Origin: UBA967 sp044375555
GTDB taxonomy: Bacteria; Verrucomicrobiota; Verrucomicrobiia; Chthoniobacterales; Terrimicrobiaceae
Direction: 5' to 3'
DNA: 64,000 bases
Assembly (NCBI GenBank): GCA_044375555.1
Contig: JBILML010000011.1
Span: forward strand, 6,829-70,828
Shown: piece after piece, positions 41,312-51,019 of the stretch
Layout of the letters: each line of letters begins with the position of its first letter
Position numbering within the stretch: position 1 is the first letter of the stretch
Program-made: the position numbers and the translations under genes
The notes under the pieces: generated by a model
What the model saw: the letters and a program-made list of their open reading frames with translations, nothing else
What the model was told of the DNA's origin: nothing
Databases searched by the model: none

Positions 41312-43033
41312 TCAGGGCAGCGGGAAACGCGAAGTGAAGGCGAGGACCTCTTTGCGCAAGGCGGCGAGGGCGCCTTCGTCATGGCGCTTCTTGAGCGCGC
41401 CATCGATGAAGTCGGCAACCTGCATCATGTCGTCCTCGCGGAGGCCTCGGGTGGTCATGGCCGGGGTGCCGATGCGGATGCCGCCGGTTTTCATGATCGA
41501 CTCGGTGTCGAACGGGATGGCGTTTTTGTTCACCGTGATGGCGGCCTTGTCCAAAACCTCGGAGGCCTCGGCGCCAGTGATGCCGGCAGGGCGGAGGTCG
41601 ACGAGCATGACATGGTTATCGGTGCCGCCCGAGACGATGCGGTGGCCGACTTTGGAGAGACGCGCGGCGAGAGCCTTGGCGTTGCTCACGACCTGACGGG
41701 CGTAGTCTTTGAAATCCGGACGCAGCGCCTCGTGGAAGCACACGGCCTTCGCGGCGATGACATGCATGAGCGGGCCGCCTTGGACTCCCGGGAAGGTCTG
41801 GGCGTCGATTTTTTTGGCAAACTGCTCCTTGCACATGACCAGACCGGCGCGGGGGCCGCGCAGGCTTTTGTGCGTGGTGGTGGTGACGAAGTCGGCGTGA
41901 GGGAAGGGCGAGGGATGCACACCACCGGCGACGAGGCCCGAGATGTGGGCCATGTCCACGAAAAGGTAGGCGCCGACGGAATCGGCGATCTCCCGCATGC
42001 GCTGGAAATCGATGATTCGCGGGTAGGCCGAGGCGCCGGCGGTGATCATTTTCGGACGGACCTCTTCGGCTTGGCGCGCGAGGGCGTCGTAGTCGATCAT
42101 CTCGGTCTCGCGGCTCACGCCGTAGTGGGAAACCTCGTAGAGTTTGCCCGAGAAATTCGCCTTGTGGCCGTGAGTGAGGTGGCCGCCGTGGGCGAGGTCC
42201 ATGGTGAGGATTTTGTCGCCGGGGGTCAGGACGCTGAAATAAACGGCCATGTTCGCCTGACTGCCGCTGTGTGGTTGGACATTGGCGTGCTCGGCGCCGA
42301 AGAGCTTCTTCGCGCGGTCGATCGCCAGAGTTTCCACGATGTCCACATACTCGCAACCTCCATACCAGCGTTTGCCGGGATAGCCCTCGGCGTATTTGTT
42401 GGTGAGGCAGGAACCCTGCGCCTCCATCACAGCGCGGCTTGTGAAATTCTCGCTCGCGATCAGCTCGATGTGCTCAAACTGGCGGCGGTGTTCCTTCTCA
42501 ATCGCGGCGGCGATCTCGGGGTCGGTTTCAGCGAGGGCGGAGGCATCGGGGCGGGCGTCGAGTGTGGATGGCATGGGATTTTGGTTGATGATTCTCATTA
42601 CGGAGGGGAGCGCCTTTTCGATGCTGCGTTTGCATTCGGCGTAGACCGCGCGGCCTTGTCCGATCGGATCGGGCACATCGGGGCAGCCTTTTTCATCGAA
42701 ACGCAACAGGCGGACCTTGTGAATAAATTCGGGGAAAAACAAATCGAGGAGCCGGCGGTGGTCCTCGGTCATCACGAAAATGTGCGTGGACCTTTCGAGG
42801 AGTTCCTCAGTCACCGGCTGGCTGCGGAATTTCGTGAGTTCCACGCCCTCGGCAGCGAGGACATCGACGGCATCTCGGCTGGCCGGCTGGCCCTTCCCGG
42901 CGCTGAGGCCGGCGGACTCGGTGGTGATGTCGCGCGCGTCGGCGGCGAGCTTACGAAACAGCGCCTCCGCCATCGGACTGCGGCACACATTGCCTGTGCA
43001 GACGAAAAGGACATGGCGGTTTTTCTGACTCAT
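41312..43033 (-). CDS. glyA: Fused low-molecular-weight phosphatase - serine hydroxymethyltransferase
   Basis: One 573-aa reading frame with two complete enzymes. Residues 1-149 are a low-molecular-weight protein-tyrosine (or arginine, YwlE-like) phosphatase: VCTGNVCRSPMAEALFRKLA (CX5R loop) and the general-acid loop DVPDPIGQG. Residues about 165-573 are GlyA, which makes glycine and methylene-tetrahydrofolate from serine: HIELIASENFTSRAV, HANVQPHSGSQANMAVY, the PLP Lys389 in TTTTHKSLRGPRAG and GIRIGTPAMTTRG. No stop and no good internal ribosome site lies at the joint (Met154). In other bacteria ywlE and glyA are neighbours, so this is a fusion of neighbours. Confidence 0.93.
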   Translation of the reverse strand: MSQKNRHVLFVCTGNVCRSPMAEALFRKLAADARDITTESAGLSAGKGQPASRDAVDVLAAEGVELTKFRSQPVTEELLERSTHIFVMTEDHRRLLDLFFPEFIHKVRLLRFDEKGCPDVPDPIGQGRAVYAECKRSIEKALPSVMRIINQNPMPSTLDARPDASALAETDPEIAAAIEKEHRRQFEHIELIASENFTSRAVMEAQGSCLTNKYAEGYPGKRWYGGCEYVDIVETLAIDRAKKLFGAEHANVQPHSGSQANMAVYFSVLTPGDKILTMDLAHGGHLTHGHKANFSGKLYEVSHYGVSRETEMIDYDALARQAEEVRPKMITAGASAYPRIIDFQRMREIADSVGAYLFVDMAHISGLVAGGVHPSPFPHADFVTTTTHKSLRGPRAGLVMCKEQFAKKIDAQTFPGVQGGPLMHVIAAKAVCFHEALRPDFKDYARQVVSNAKALAARLSKVGHRIVSGGTDNHVMLVDLRPAGITGAEASEVLDKAAITVNKNAIPFDTESIMKTGGIRIGTPAMTTRGLREDDMMQVADFIDGALKKRHDEGALAALRKEVLAFTSRFPLP

Positions 43034-43149
43034 GCGATGCGCGGCACTTTAGTTCGACGCTCAACCAAGTCAACGCGCGGAGTGCGGCGGGGGCATTGCT
43101 CCGAAACAAGCGCTTGAGGGCAAGTGGCGGCGAGCTTATGGATTGATTC

Positions 43150-43350
43150 ATGAAACCCTGCGAATCCACAGAAAATCCAAATTCGCCGCTCGGCGAGGGG
43201 ACTGTGAACGAGCGGCATTTTGCGATGAAGGAGGCTTGGAAAAACAATCCCGGCAATCGCTACACCGCCGAGGAACTCCGTGCCCCGGGTGTTCCTGGCG
43301 AGTGGGAGTTGGTCGCATCCGCAGAGGTGCATCTTTGGCCGTGCCCGTGA
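43150..43350 (+). CDS. Small hypothetical protein coupled to a nucleotidyltransferase-fold gene
   Basis: A 66-aa protein, MKPCESTENPNSPLGEG... with a helical middle (ERHFAMKEAWKNNPG) and a C-terminal ELVASAEVHLWPCP. No family recognised. Its TGA at 43348-43350 overlaps a GTG start of the next gene (GTGA), the layout of a translationally coupled pair such as an antitoxin/toxin, but nothing in it marks it as a DNA-binding antitoxin. Confidence 0.5.
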   Translation: MKPCESTENPNSPLGEGTVNERHFAMKEAWKNNPGNRYTAEELRAPGVPGEWELVASAEVHLWPCP

Positions 43351-44090
43351 ACTCCGAGGCAGTCGATTGGAGTGCCGTGAAGCGTGTTCTGTCGCGGATC
43401 GGCGAGATGTCGGGGGATTTTTTGGAGGGCAATATCCTGATCGGTGGCGGCGCGGCGTGGTTTTACCGCAGTTTGCTGGAGATCACCAACGATCCCGATT
43501 TTCTATTGCCGGCATTCAGTGACGAGGAGGATAGGATTTGGCTTTCCAAGGATATCGACTTCATCGGCACGAAAAGGGAGGAGATCGCGGGTTGTCTTGG
43601 GGTTTCGTGCGAAGGGGACCCTCCAGCAGCGGTGATTGACGGAATCTGGATCGACTCGCCAAACGAGGGGCTTTTCATCACGAAGGACAGGGCTTTGCCG
43701 ACTGCACTTCGAACGGCGTTGCCCAGCGGTGTTGAATTCCTCGTCGCCAGCCCGATCCTCCTGCATCGGGAAAAAACGGAATTGATTTCGAGAAAATCCC
43801 GCCCGCAGGACCGCCTGCACCTTAAAACTCTTTTGCAGGCCTCGAGGTTGGTTCTTTGCCAACTCATGGAGATCGACGCATTCACCAAGGGCTCTTGCCG
43901 GGAGTTGTTTCGTTTGCTCAAGGAAGCCCAGGAAATTTCGCCGGTCATTCTCATCAATCCAGTTCTTCACCGGAGGATGATTGCCGCGATGGCTCGGATG
44001 AGAACGGAACCACTTTGCAGGAGTTGCGTGCATCTATTGGAAAAACAAATTCTGCCCTTGATGGGATCCGCTCCCAACGGTCTTGAGTGA
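43347..44090 (+). CDS. Nucleotidyltransferase-fold (AbiEii/MNT-like) protein
   Basis: About 247 aa from GTG 43347 (GTG 43341 is the alternative). The N-terminal part has ILIGGGAAWFYRS and, after a charged insert, SKDIDFIG: the hG(G/S)-x-DhDh pattern of the nucleotidyltransferase superfamily, as in AbiEii-type toxins and MNT antitoxins. A C-terminal helical segment (LHLKTLLQASRLVLCQLM) follows. The start overlaps the stop of the 66-aa gene. Coupling to a small gene suggests a toxin-antitoxin-like or RNA-modifying pair; this is inference. Confidence 0.55.
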   Translation: MNSEAVDWSAVKRVLSRIGEMSGDFLEGNILIGGGAAWFYRSLLEITNDPDFLLPAFSDEEDRIWLSKDIDFIGTKREEIAGCLGVSCEGDPPAAVIDGIWIDSPNEGLFITKDRALPTALRTALPSGVEFLVASPILLHREKTELISRKSRPQDRLHLKTLLQASRLVLCQLMEIDAFTKGSCRELFRLLKEAQEISPVILINPVLHRRMIAAMARMRTEPLCRSCVHLLEKQILPLMGSAPNGLE

Positions 44091-44111
44091 AGGCCTGCGG
44101 GAATAATCTTC

Positions 44112-45548
44112 GTGAATAAAAACGCAAATCCCATCGATGCAGGTTGGCGGTTCGATAATTCCTATGTGCGCCTGCCGGAGGAGTTGTTCATTCCTCAAAA
44201 TCCCGAGCCGGTCGCGAGGCCCGCGTTGGTGGTTTTGAACCGAGCTCTCGCCGAGTCGATGGGTTTGGATGCCGACGCGTTGGAGGCCGAGGTTTTCGCG
44301 GGAAACAAAATTCCACCGGGCGCGGAGCCGATTGCTCAGGCCTATGCGGGGCATCAATTCGGGAATTTCACGATGCTCGGCGACGGACGCGCGATTTTGC
44401 TCGGGGAGCATTTGACGCCCGCTGGCGTCCGGCTTGATGTGCAGTTGAAGGGCTCGGGGCGGACGCCGTTTTCGCGGCGTGGTGACGGGCGTGCGGCGCT
44501 GGGGCCGATGCTCCGCGAATACATCATCAGCGAGGCGATGAACGGTCTGGGGATTCCATCCACGCGCAGTCTCGCGGTGGCGACGACTGGCGAAACGGTC
44601 AATCGCGACACGGCATTGCCAGGCGCGGTGCTGACGCGGATCGCCGCGAGCCACATCCGCGTAGGGACTTTCGAGTATGTGGCGGCGACGCGGAATCTTG
44701 ATGCGTTGCGCGCCCTCGCCGACCACACGCAAAAACGCCATTATCCAGACCTCGCTGTCGAGTCGCACCGGGCCTTGCTCGAAGCAATCATCGAACGCCA
44801 AGCGGCACTCGTCGCACGGTGGATGCTGGTGGGTTTCATCCATGGGGTCATGAACACCGACAACATGGCGCTCTCCGGCGAGACGATCGACTACGGTCCC
44901 TGCGCGTTCATGGACACCTACGACCCCGAGACGGTTTTCAGCTCGATCGACCGCCAGGGCCGCTACGCGTATGGAAATCAATCCCGGATTGCGCATTGGA
45001 ACCTCGCCCGACTCGCCGAGACCTTCGTGCCCTTGCTCGATGACGACGAGCAACGCGGCGTCGAGATCGCCAAGGAAATCCTCGGAATTTTTCCGGAGCG
45101 CTTCGAATCCCATTGGCTCGGCGGGATGAGGGAGAAATTGGGTTTATTCAACGCGGAGAGCGAGGATTTGGGTTTGGCTGGTGAATTGCTCGAAATCATG
45201 GCGCGTGAACAATGGGATTTCACAAACACCTTCCGAAATCTGAACCCCACCGCCGAAACTCCGGGCCTCGGCGCTTGGCAGGCAAAATGGCAGGCGAGAC
45301 TTTCGCGACAACCCCAACCGATCGAGGACGCCCTCGCGCGAATGCGCAAGTCGAACCCCGTCATCATTCCAAGAAACCACAAAGTCGAGGAAGCCCTCGC
45401 GGCAGCCGTCGATAGCGGCGATCTCCGTCCGATGCATCGCTTGCTCGAGGCATTAGCAAACCCCTTCGAGGAGAGTCCCGAAAAGCAAAACTACTGCGAC
45501 CCTGCCCCTGCTGGCAGCGAGACGTATCAAACCTTCTGCGGGACTTAA
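44112..45548 (+). CDS. selO: Protein adenylyltransferase SelO (YdiU/UPF0061)
   Basis: A 478-aa pseudokinase that AMPylates proteins and helps in redox stress. It starts at GTG 44112 and shows all family marks: FDNSYVRLPEELF, AYAGHQFGNFTMLGDGRAIL, LDVQLKGSGRTPFSRRGDGR, GHQFG, HGVMNTDNMALSGETIDYGP (the catalytic Asp region) and a C-terminal TFCGT. The C-terminal residue that is selenocysteine in some eukaryotic forms is an ordinary Cys codon here. It follows the nucleotidyltransferase gene after 21 bp and is convergent with the M20 gene (5-bp gap). Confidence 0.95.
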   Translation: MNKNANPIDAGWRFDNSYVRLPEELFIPQNPEPVARPALVVLNRALAESMGLDADALEAEVFAGNKIPPGAEPIAQAYAGHQFGNFTMLGDGRAILLGEHLTPAGVRLDVQLKGSGRTPFSRRGDGRAALGPMLREYIISEAMNGLGIPSTRSLAVATTGETVNRDTALPGAVLTRIAASHIRVGTFEYVAATRNLDALRALADHTQKRHYPDLAVESHRALLEAIIERQAALVARWMLVGFIHGVMNTDNMALSGETIDYGPCAFMDTYDPETVFSSIDRQGRYAYGNQSRIAHWNLARLAETFVPLLDDDEQRGVEIAKEILGIFPERFESHWLGGMREKLGLFNAESEDLGLAGELLEIMAREQWDFTNTFRNLNPTAETPGLGAWQAKWQARLSRQPQPIEDALARMRKSNPVIIPRNHKVEEALAAAVDSGDLRPMHRLLEALANPFEESPEKQNYCDPAPAGSETYQTFCGT

Positions 45549-45553
45549 TTGGC

Positions 45554-46888
45554 TTAAACCTTCGCCAATTCCTCGAGCACGGCTTTGTTAAGGCGGATGC
45601 CGAGGAGGAAGTTTTCGATCGGAAAGTTTTCGTCCGGGGCGTGGGCTTTGGCGTCGGGGGAGGCTAAGGCGAGCAGCAGGGCGGGGCGGCCGAGGATTCG
45701 CTGGAAATCGGTGAGAATCGGAATCGAGCCGCCTTCGCGCATGAGGGCGGTTTTTTTCCCGAAGACTTTTTCAAGCGCGCGGCGAGCGGCGAGGCCTTCG
45801 GGGCTGTTCGGGTCGAGCATGAAAGGCTCGCCGCCGTGGCCGTCGATGAACTCCAGGCTCACTCCGCGTGGGCGGTGTTTTTCGAAATGGCGGCGGGCGA
45901 GAGCGAGGATTTCGTCGGGTTTTTGATCCGGCACGAGGCGGAAGGAGATTTTGAAGAAGGCGTGGGCGGGGAGGACGGTTTTGCTGCCTTCGCCTTGGTA
46001 ACCGCCGCCGAGGCCGTTGATCTCGGCGGTTGGGCGGGCGCCGATGCGTTCCATGCCGGAATAGCCCGACTCGCCGGCGAGTTCCTCGACACCTGCTTCG
46101 CGGGCGATGTCGGCGTCGGTGAGCGGGGACTCGGCGGCGGCTTGGCGTTCCCACTCCGCGAGGGGTTTCACCTGGTCGTAAAATCCCTCAATCGCCACGC
46201 GGCCTTCGGAGTCATGCAGGCTGGCAATGAGGCGGGCGGCGGCGGTGGCGGGGTTCGCGACGGCGCCGCCGTAGATGCCGGAGTGCAAATCCTGAGCCGG
46301 GCCGTGCACGCGAACCTCCATCGTGGCGATGCCGCGCAGGCCGTAGCTGAGGGTGGGGTAGCCATCGACAGCCATGCCGGTGTCCGAAATCGCGATGGCG
46401 TCGCAGGCGAGTTCGGCGCGGTGTTTTTCCAGAAACCCCGCGAGATGTTTGCTGCCGATCTCCTCCTCGCCCTCGATGAGGAAAATCACATTCACGGGCA
46501 GTGATCCTTCGGCAAGCGCCTCGCCGACGCCGAGGATGTGCGCGAGGATTTGGCCTTTGTTGTCCGAGGAACCGCGCCCGAAAATCCTCCCTTCGCGAAT
46601 CGCGGGTTCGAAGGGCGGGGTGGTCCAGAGTTCGAGCGGTTCGGGGGGTTGGACATCGTAGTGGCCGTAAATCAGAACGGTTTTTTTGGCGGGGTCGCGC
46701 GGGGTTTTTCCGACGACCACCGGGTTGCCGGCGGTTTCCTCGCAGCGGGCGTCGAGGCCTAGAGAGCGCAATTTTTCCACCAACCAAACGGCGCAGCGCC
46801 CCATGTCCGCCGCATGCGCGGCTTGCGCCGAAACGCTTGGGATGGCGACAAATTCCAGCAATTCCTGAACTCTCGGGTCTGTATTCAT
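45554..46888 (-). CDS. M20-family dipeptidase
   Basis: A 444-aa metallopeptidase of the M20/M25/M40 family. Metal and catalytic motifs: VLIYGHYDVQPP (His and Asp), FGRGSSDNKGQI (bridging Asp), IEGEEEIGSKHL (Glu pair), DTGMAVDGYPTL and the dimerisation domain LHSGIYGGAVANPA. Members hydrolyse dipeptides or acylated amino acids in the cytoplasm. No signal peptide. Stands alone, divergent from smc. Confidence 0.92.
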   Translation of the reverse strand: MNTDPRVQELLEFVAIPSVSAQAAHAADMGRCAVWLVEKLRSLGLDARCEETAGNPVVVGKTPRDPAKKTVLIYGHYDVQPPEPLELWTTPPFEPAIREGRIFGRGSSDNKGQILAHILGVGEALAEGSLPVNVIFLIEGEEEIGSKHLAGFLEKHRAELACDAIAISDTGMAVDGYPTLSYGLRGIATMEVRVHGPAQDLHSGIYGGAVANPATAAARLIASLHDSEGRVAIEGFYDQVKPLAEWERQAAAESPLTDADIAREAGVEELAGESGYSGMERIGARPTAEINGLGGGYQGEGSKTVLPAHAFFKISFRLVPDQKPDEILALARRHFEKHRPRGVSLEFIDGHGGEPFMLDPNSPEGLAARRALEKVFGKKTALMREGGSIPILTDFQRILGRPALLLALASPDAKAHAPDENFPIENFLLGIRLNKAVLEELAKV

Positions 46889-46996
46889 AATCTATATGTT
46901 GTGGTTGGCGAAACTTTGCTCCACCGGATGTTGTATTTTTGTCCTTGCCCGATCCGGCGTCATTTCTAACCTTCCCGAAACCTAACCAAGCCCGCC

Positions 46997-49900
46997 ATGT
47001 ATCTGCAATCCCTCGAAATCATCGGTTTCAAATCCTTCGCCGCAAAAACCGTCCTGAATTTCCACCGCGGCGTCACCGCGATTGTCGGACCGAATGGTTG
47101 CGGCAAATCGAATGTCCTCGACGCGATGCGTTGGGTGCTCGGCGAGCAATCGGCGAAGGCGCTCCGAGGTGGCGAAATGGCGGACGTCATTTTCAGCGGC
47201 ACCGACAGCCGGCCCGCGCTGGGCATGGCGGAAGTCTCGATGACTTTCTCGGAATGCGAAAAAGAACTCGGCACGGATTGGAACGAGGTCCGCATCACGC
47301 GCCGCGTCTACCGCGATGGCAAGAGTGAGTATTTTCTTAATAAAACTTCCTGCCGCCTGCGCGATATTCACCAACTCTTCATGGATACCGGCGTGGGCCG
47401 CAGCGCCTACTCGATCATGGAGCAGGGGAAGATCGACCAAATCCTCAGCAACCGCCCGGAGGACCGCCGCGCGATTTTTGAGGAGGCCGCCGGCATCACG
47501 AAATTCAAGGCCCAGAAAAAAGAGGCTCTCCGCAAACTCGAATACACCGAGTCGAATCTCGTGCGCGTGCAGGACATCATCAAAGAGGTGAAGCGCCAGA
47601 TCGGTTCGTTGCAGCGCCAGGCGGCGAAAGCCCGCCGATACCAATCGATCCTCAACGACCTCCGGGTTTTCGACACCCACCTTTCGCATAAAAACTACCG
47701 TGCGCTTTCGACCGAACTCGAATCGCTCCGCGCCCAACTCAACCAAGGCGAAGAGGCCCGCCAGATCCACGAGGTCGAGATCGCGCAGCAGGAGGTCGAA
47801 CTCGACACCTTCCGCCAACGCCTCCAGGAAATCGAAGCCGAGGCCGGCACAATCCGCGACGGCATGCAAACGCTCCGCAACCGGGTTTTCTCGGCCGAAA
47901 ATCGCATTTCAACCAACCATGAGCGCACCGCCGAGTCTTCGGCGCTGATCGAGCGGCACCGTCTGGATATTTTCCAAGCCGAGGAAAAAATCCGCACCCA
48001 GCAGGAGCAGATCGAGCAGACCGACTCGCTGCTCCAGCAAATGATCGAGAGCCTCCGCACCCACCAGTCGACGCTCGACGAGCATACCGCACGACTTAAC
48101 GAAGTTCGCGAGGAACGCATCGCCGCCGAGCGCGAACTCTCCTCGCAAAGTTCCGAACTTTCCAATGCTGAGGCGCGTCTCAACTCGCTGCGCGGCGAAA
48201 TTTCCTCCGCCACCGGACGCCGCGAATCGGGAGAAACCCGCCTCCATCTTTTGCAGAACGAGATCGAAGCCGCCTCTCGCGCCGCAGCCGAAGTTTCCTC
48301 GCACCTCGAGGATCTCAAGCGCCGTTCCGACGCGGCCCATCTGGCGCTGGAACATTCCCAAGCCGAAACCTCCGCCGCCATGGCGGACCACGAGACCGCC
48401 CAGCACCAGCGCCAAGATACCGAGGCCATCCTCAACGCCGCTGGAAAAGACGCCGCCGGCATCGAGTCGCGCCTCGAGGTTTTGCGTCAACTCCAAGAAC
48501 AAGGCGAGGGGCTCGACGAGGGAACCCAAGCGATCCTGCGTGGACTCGATAATCCCGATCTCTACCACGCCGCCATCAAGGGCACACTCGTCCAACACAT
48601 CCAAGTCGAGGAGCGCCTGATCCCGGCCATCGAAGCCGCGCTCGGCTCGGCTCTCCAAGCGGTGATTTTTAAAGACATCGCCGTCGCCGAGACCGCTCTC
48701 TCCACGCTCGCCGGCCAAAAGCTCGGCCGCGCCACTGTCATTCCCGCCGAGTGGATTTCCTCCGATTCCGTAGGACAGGCGTCCCGCCTGTCACCCGACC
48801 TCATCGATGGCGGCCGGGACGACCGCCCCACATCCCTTCCCTTCGGCGTCTTTGGCCGCGCCAGCGATTGCGTGAAAGGCGACGGCGAGGGAGCGATTCT
48901 TGCGCGTCAACTTCTCCGCGATGTCCTGATTGTCGAAAACCTCGAAGCCGCCTTCCGCATGCGCTCTGAGCATCCCCACTTCGCCTTCGCAGCGTTGGAG
49001 GGAGGTTTCATCTCCCGCTCCGGCATCATTCACGGCGGAGCCACTGGGGAGAATGCTGGCCAATCCACACTCCAGCGTAAAATTCGCATCACTGAACTCG
49101 ATGCCTCCCTCGCTGAGGCGACCTCGAAAATCGAATCCCTCGCCGTCGCCCGCGCCGCCGCCGTGAGTGCGATGGATCAAGCTACCGACCGTCTTAAGCA
49201 TGCCCGCGAAGCCATGAACGCCGCCCAAGTGGAATCCGCTTCGGTGGACAACGAGCGCCGACACGCCGAGCGCCAACTCGCAGACGCCGAGGCCAAGCGC
49301 GCCTCGTTCCAGCGCGAGGCCGCCAGCATCGAGGAGGGACTTCGCGGAAGCCTCGCCCAACTTTCCGAACTCGAATCCCGCATTGCCGAAACCACCTGCT
49401 CGCTCGACTCGCTCCGCTCCGCCCGCTCGGAATGCGAGGCCCGCATCCAGGTCGTCCGCGAGCGCGAAAGCTCCGCCAGCGACGCCCTCAATGAAATTCG
49501 TGTCCGCGTCGCCACCGAGCGCCAGCAGCAGGAAGGCCTCCATCGCCAGCGCGGCCCCATGTCCGCCCGCATCGTGGAACTCAACGAACTCCTCGACGCC
49601 CGCCGCGTGGATATTTCCAACTACGAATCCCGCCTCGAATCACTCGCTGCCGAAAACGCCTCCCTCGAAATCTCCATCGGCGAATGGCGCGCGGAACTCG
49701 AATCCGAAGAATCCCGCCTGAGCGCCGTCCTCGCCCAGCGCTCCGAGGTGAACGAAAGTGCCTCCGCGCTCGAATCCGCCCTTCGCGCCGCCCGCCAACA
49801 ACTCGCCAGCCTGCAAGACCAGCGCAGTCGCATTGAGGTCAAGGCCGCCCAATCCGAGATGCGAATGGAAAACATCCGCAGCCATGTTTCCCAGCGCTAC

Positions 49901-50848
49901 CAGACCGACCTCGAAGCATTCGAGCCTGACACCTACGGCCTCCTCGTTGCCTTTCGCGACCGTGCGAAACGCAAGCCTGAATCCGCCGAAGGCGAGACCC
50001 TTTCCGCCGAGGCGCCCGTCGCCGAAGAGGAGCTACCCGCCGAGCCAATCGCCATGCCCAGCGAGGGCGAGGGGATTCCTTGGGATCACATGGAGGAACT
50101 CGTCGCCGAACTCACCGAACGCCTCGATTCCATGGGCCCCGTCAATGTCGATGCCATCCAAGAATTCGAAGAACTCGAGGAGCGCTACATTTTCCTCGAA
50201 AAACAAAACGCCGACCTCGTGTCCTCCAAGGCCGAGTTGCTCGAAGTCATCTCGAAGATCAACCACACCACGAAAACCCTCTTCGCCGAGACCTTCGAAA
50301 AAATTCGCGAGAATTTCCAAGTTATGTTCACTGAGCTTTTCGGCGGCGGCCGCGCGAACCTCATGCTCATGGACGACTCCGACCCGCTCGAGAGCGGCAT
50401 CGAGATCATCGCCAAGCCGCCCGGCAAGCAACTCCAGAGCATCAGCCTCCTCTCCGGCGGTGAGCGCACCATGACGGCCGTTTCGCTCCTTTTCGCCATC
50501 TACATGGTCAAGCCCAGCCCATTCTGCGTGCTCGACGAAATGGACGCCCCGCTCGACGAATCGAACATCACCCGCTTCATCAAAATCCTCGACCGCTTCG
50601 TGGACCAAAGCCAGTTCGTTACGATCACCCACAACAAGCGCACGATCTCCCGCGCCGACATGCTCTACGGCGTCACGATGGAAGAACACGGCATTAGCAA
50701 ACTCGTCAGCGTGCGCTTCAGCAACTCCACCGACGACCGCGCCAAATCCTCGGAGAGCGTCGCCAAAGCTTTCGGAAAATCCGAAAACCTCGCCAGCGAA
50801 GAACCCGCCGCTGAGTCCGGCGATAAAGCGGAAACTTCCCTCATTTAA
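46997..50848 (+). CDS. smc: Chromosome segregation ATPase SMC
   Basis: A 1283-aa SMC. The head has Walker A GPNGCGKSN (residues 31-39) and Q-loop region, then a long coiled coil (about 170-500), a hinge (about 505-690, EERLIPAIEAALGSALQAV to GGFISRSGIIHGGATGE), the second coil, and the C-terminal LLSGGERTMTAVSLLFAIYM and VLDEMDAPLDE. It condenses and separates chromosomes with ScpA/ScpB, not seen here. Residues about 591-616 in the hinge are encoded by a palindromic dispersed repeat inserted in frame (see 48769-48841). An Asn/Ala-rich acidic tail ends the protein. Confidence 0.95.
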   Translation: MYLQSLEIIGFKSFAAKTVLNFHRGVTAIVGPNGCGKSNVLDAMRWVLGEQSAKALRGGEMADVIFSGTDSRPALGMAEVSMTFSECEKELGTDWNEVRITRRVYRDGKSEYFLNKTSCRLRDIHQLFMDTGVGRSAYSIMEQGKIDQILSNRPEDRRAIFEEAAGITKFKAQKKEALRKLEYTESNLVRVQDIIKEVKRQIGSLQRQAAKARRYQSILNDLRVFDTHLSHKNYRALSTELESLRAQLNQGEEARQIHEVEIAQQEVELDTFRQRLQEIEAEAGTIRDGMQTLRNRVFSAENRISTNHERTAESSALIERHRLDIFQAEEKIRTQQEQIEQTDSLLQQMIESLRTHQSTLDEHTARLNEVREERIAAERELSSQSSELSNAEARLNSLRGEISSATGRRESGETRLHLLQNEIEAASRAAAEVSSHLEDLKRRSDAAHLALEHSQAETSAAMADHETAQHQRQDTEAILNAAGKDAAGIESRLEVLRQLQEQGEGLDEGTQAILRGLDNPDLYHAAIKGTLVQHIQVEERLIPAIEAALGSALQAVIFKDIAVAETALSTLAGQKLGRATVIPAEWISSDSVGQASRLSPDLIDGGRDDRPTSLPFGVFGRASDCVKGDGEGAILARQLLRDVLIVENLEAAFRMRSEHPHFAFAALEGGFISRSGIIHGGATGENAGQSTLQRKIRITELDASLAEATSKIESLAVARAAAVSAMDQATDRLKHAREAMNAAQVESASVDNERRHAERQLADAEAKRASFQREAASIEEGLRGSLAQLSELESRIAETTCSLDSLRSARSECEARIQVVRERESSASDALNEIRVRVATERQQQEGLHRQRGPMSARIVELNELLDARRVDISNYESRLESLAAENASLEISIGEWRAELESEESRLSAVLAQRSEVNESASALESALRAARQQLASLQDQRSRIEVKAAQSEMRMENIRSHVSQRYQTDLEAFEPDTYGLLVAFRDRAKRKPESAEGETLSAEAPVAEEELPAEPIAMPSEGEGIPWDHMEELVAELTERLDSMGPVNVDAIQEFEELEERYIFLEKQNADLVSSKAELLEVISKINHTTKTLFAETFEKIRENFQVMFTELFGGGRANLMLMDDSDPLESGIEIIAKPPGKQLQSISLLSGGERTMTAVSLLFAIYMVKPSPFCVLDEMDAPLDESNITRFIKILDRFVDQSQFVTITHNKRTISRADMLYGVTMEEHGISKLVSVRFSNSTDDRAKSSESVAKAFGKSENLASEEPAAESGDKAETSLI
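48769..48841 (+). repeat. Palindromic repeat inserted in frame in smc
   Basis: GACAGGCG-TCC-CGCCTGTC (48774-48792, perfect 8-bp stem) and a second hairpin 48809-48827 with one mismatch. The flanking SMC hinge sequence (GRATVIPAEWISS ... FGRASDCVKGD) reads as one domain if the insert is removed. A related element is common between genes in Verrucomicrobiota (from general knowledge). Confidence 0.7.
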
Positions 50849-50946
50849 TCCCAATACTCCCAACCGCGACGGGCCCCAAGCACGACGGTGAGGAGAAAAA
50901 CCATCTTGACGCATGCCAAGCCCATCACTAATTTCCGCTCCACTCT

Positions 50947-51019
<73 letters not shown>

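Noticed and set aside
41381..43117. 578-codon open frame on the plus strand
   Set aside because: Antisense to the phosphatase-GlyA fusion; composition and lack of motifs show it is a shadow.
45528..45548. Possible selenocysteine at the SelO C-terminus
   Set aside because: The codon is TGC (Cys) and a normal TAA stop follows; no in-frame TGA.
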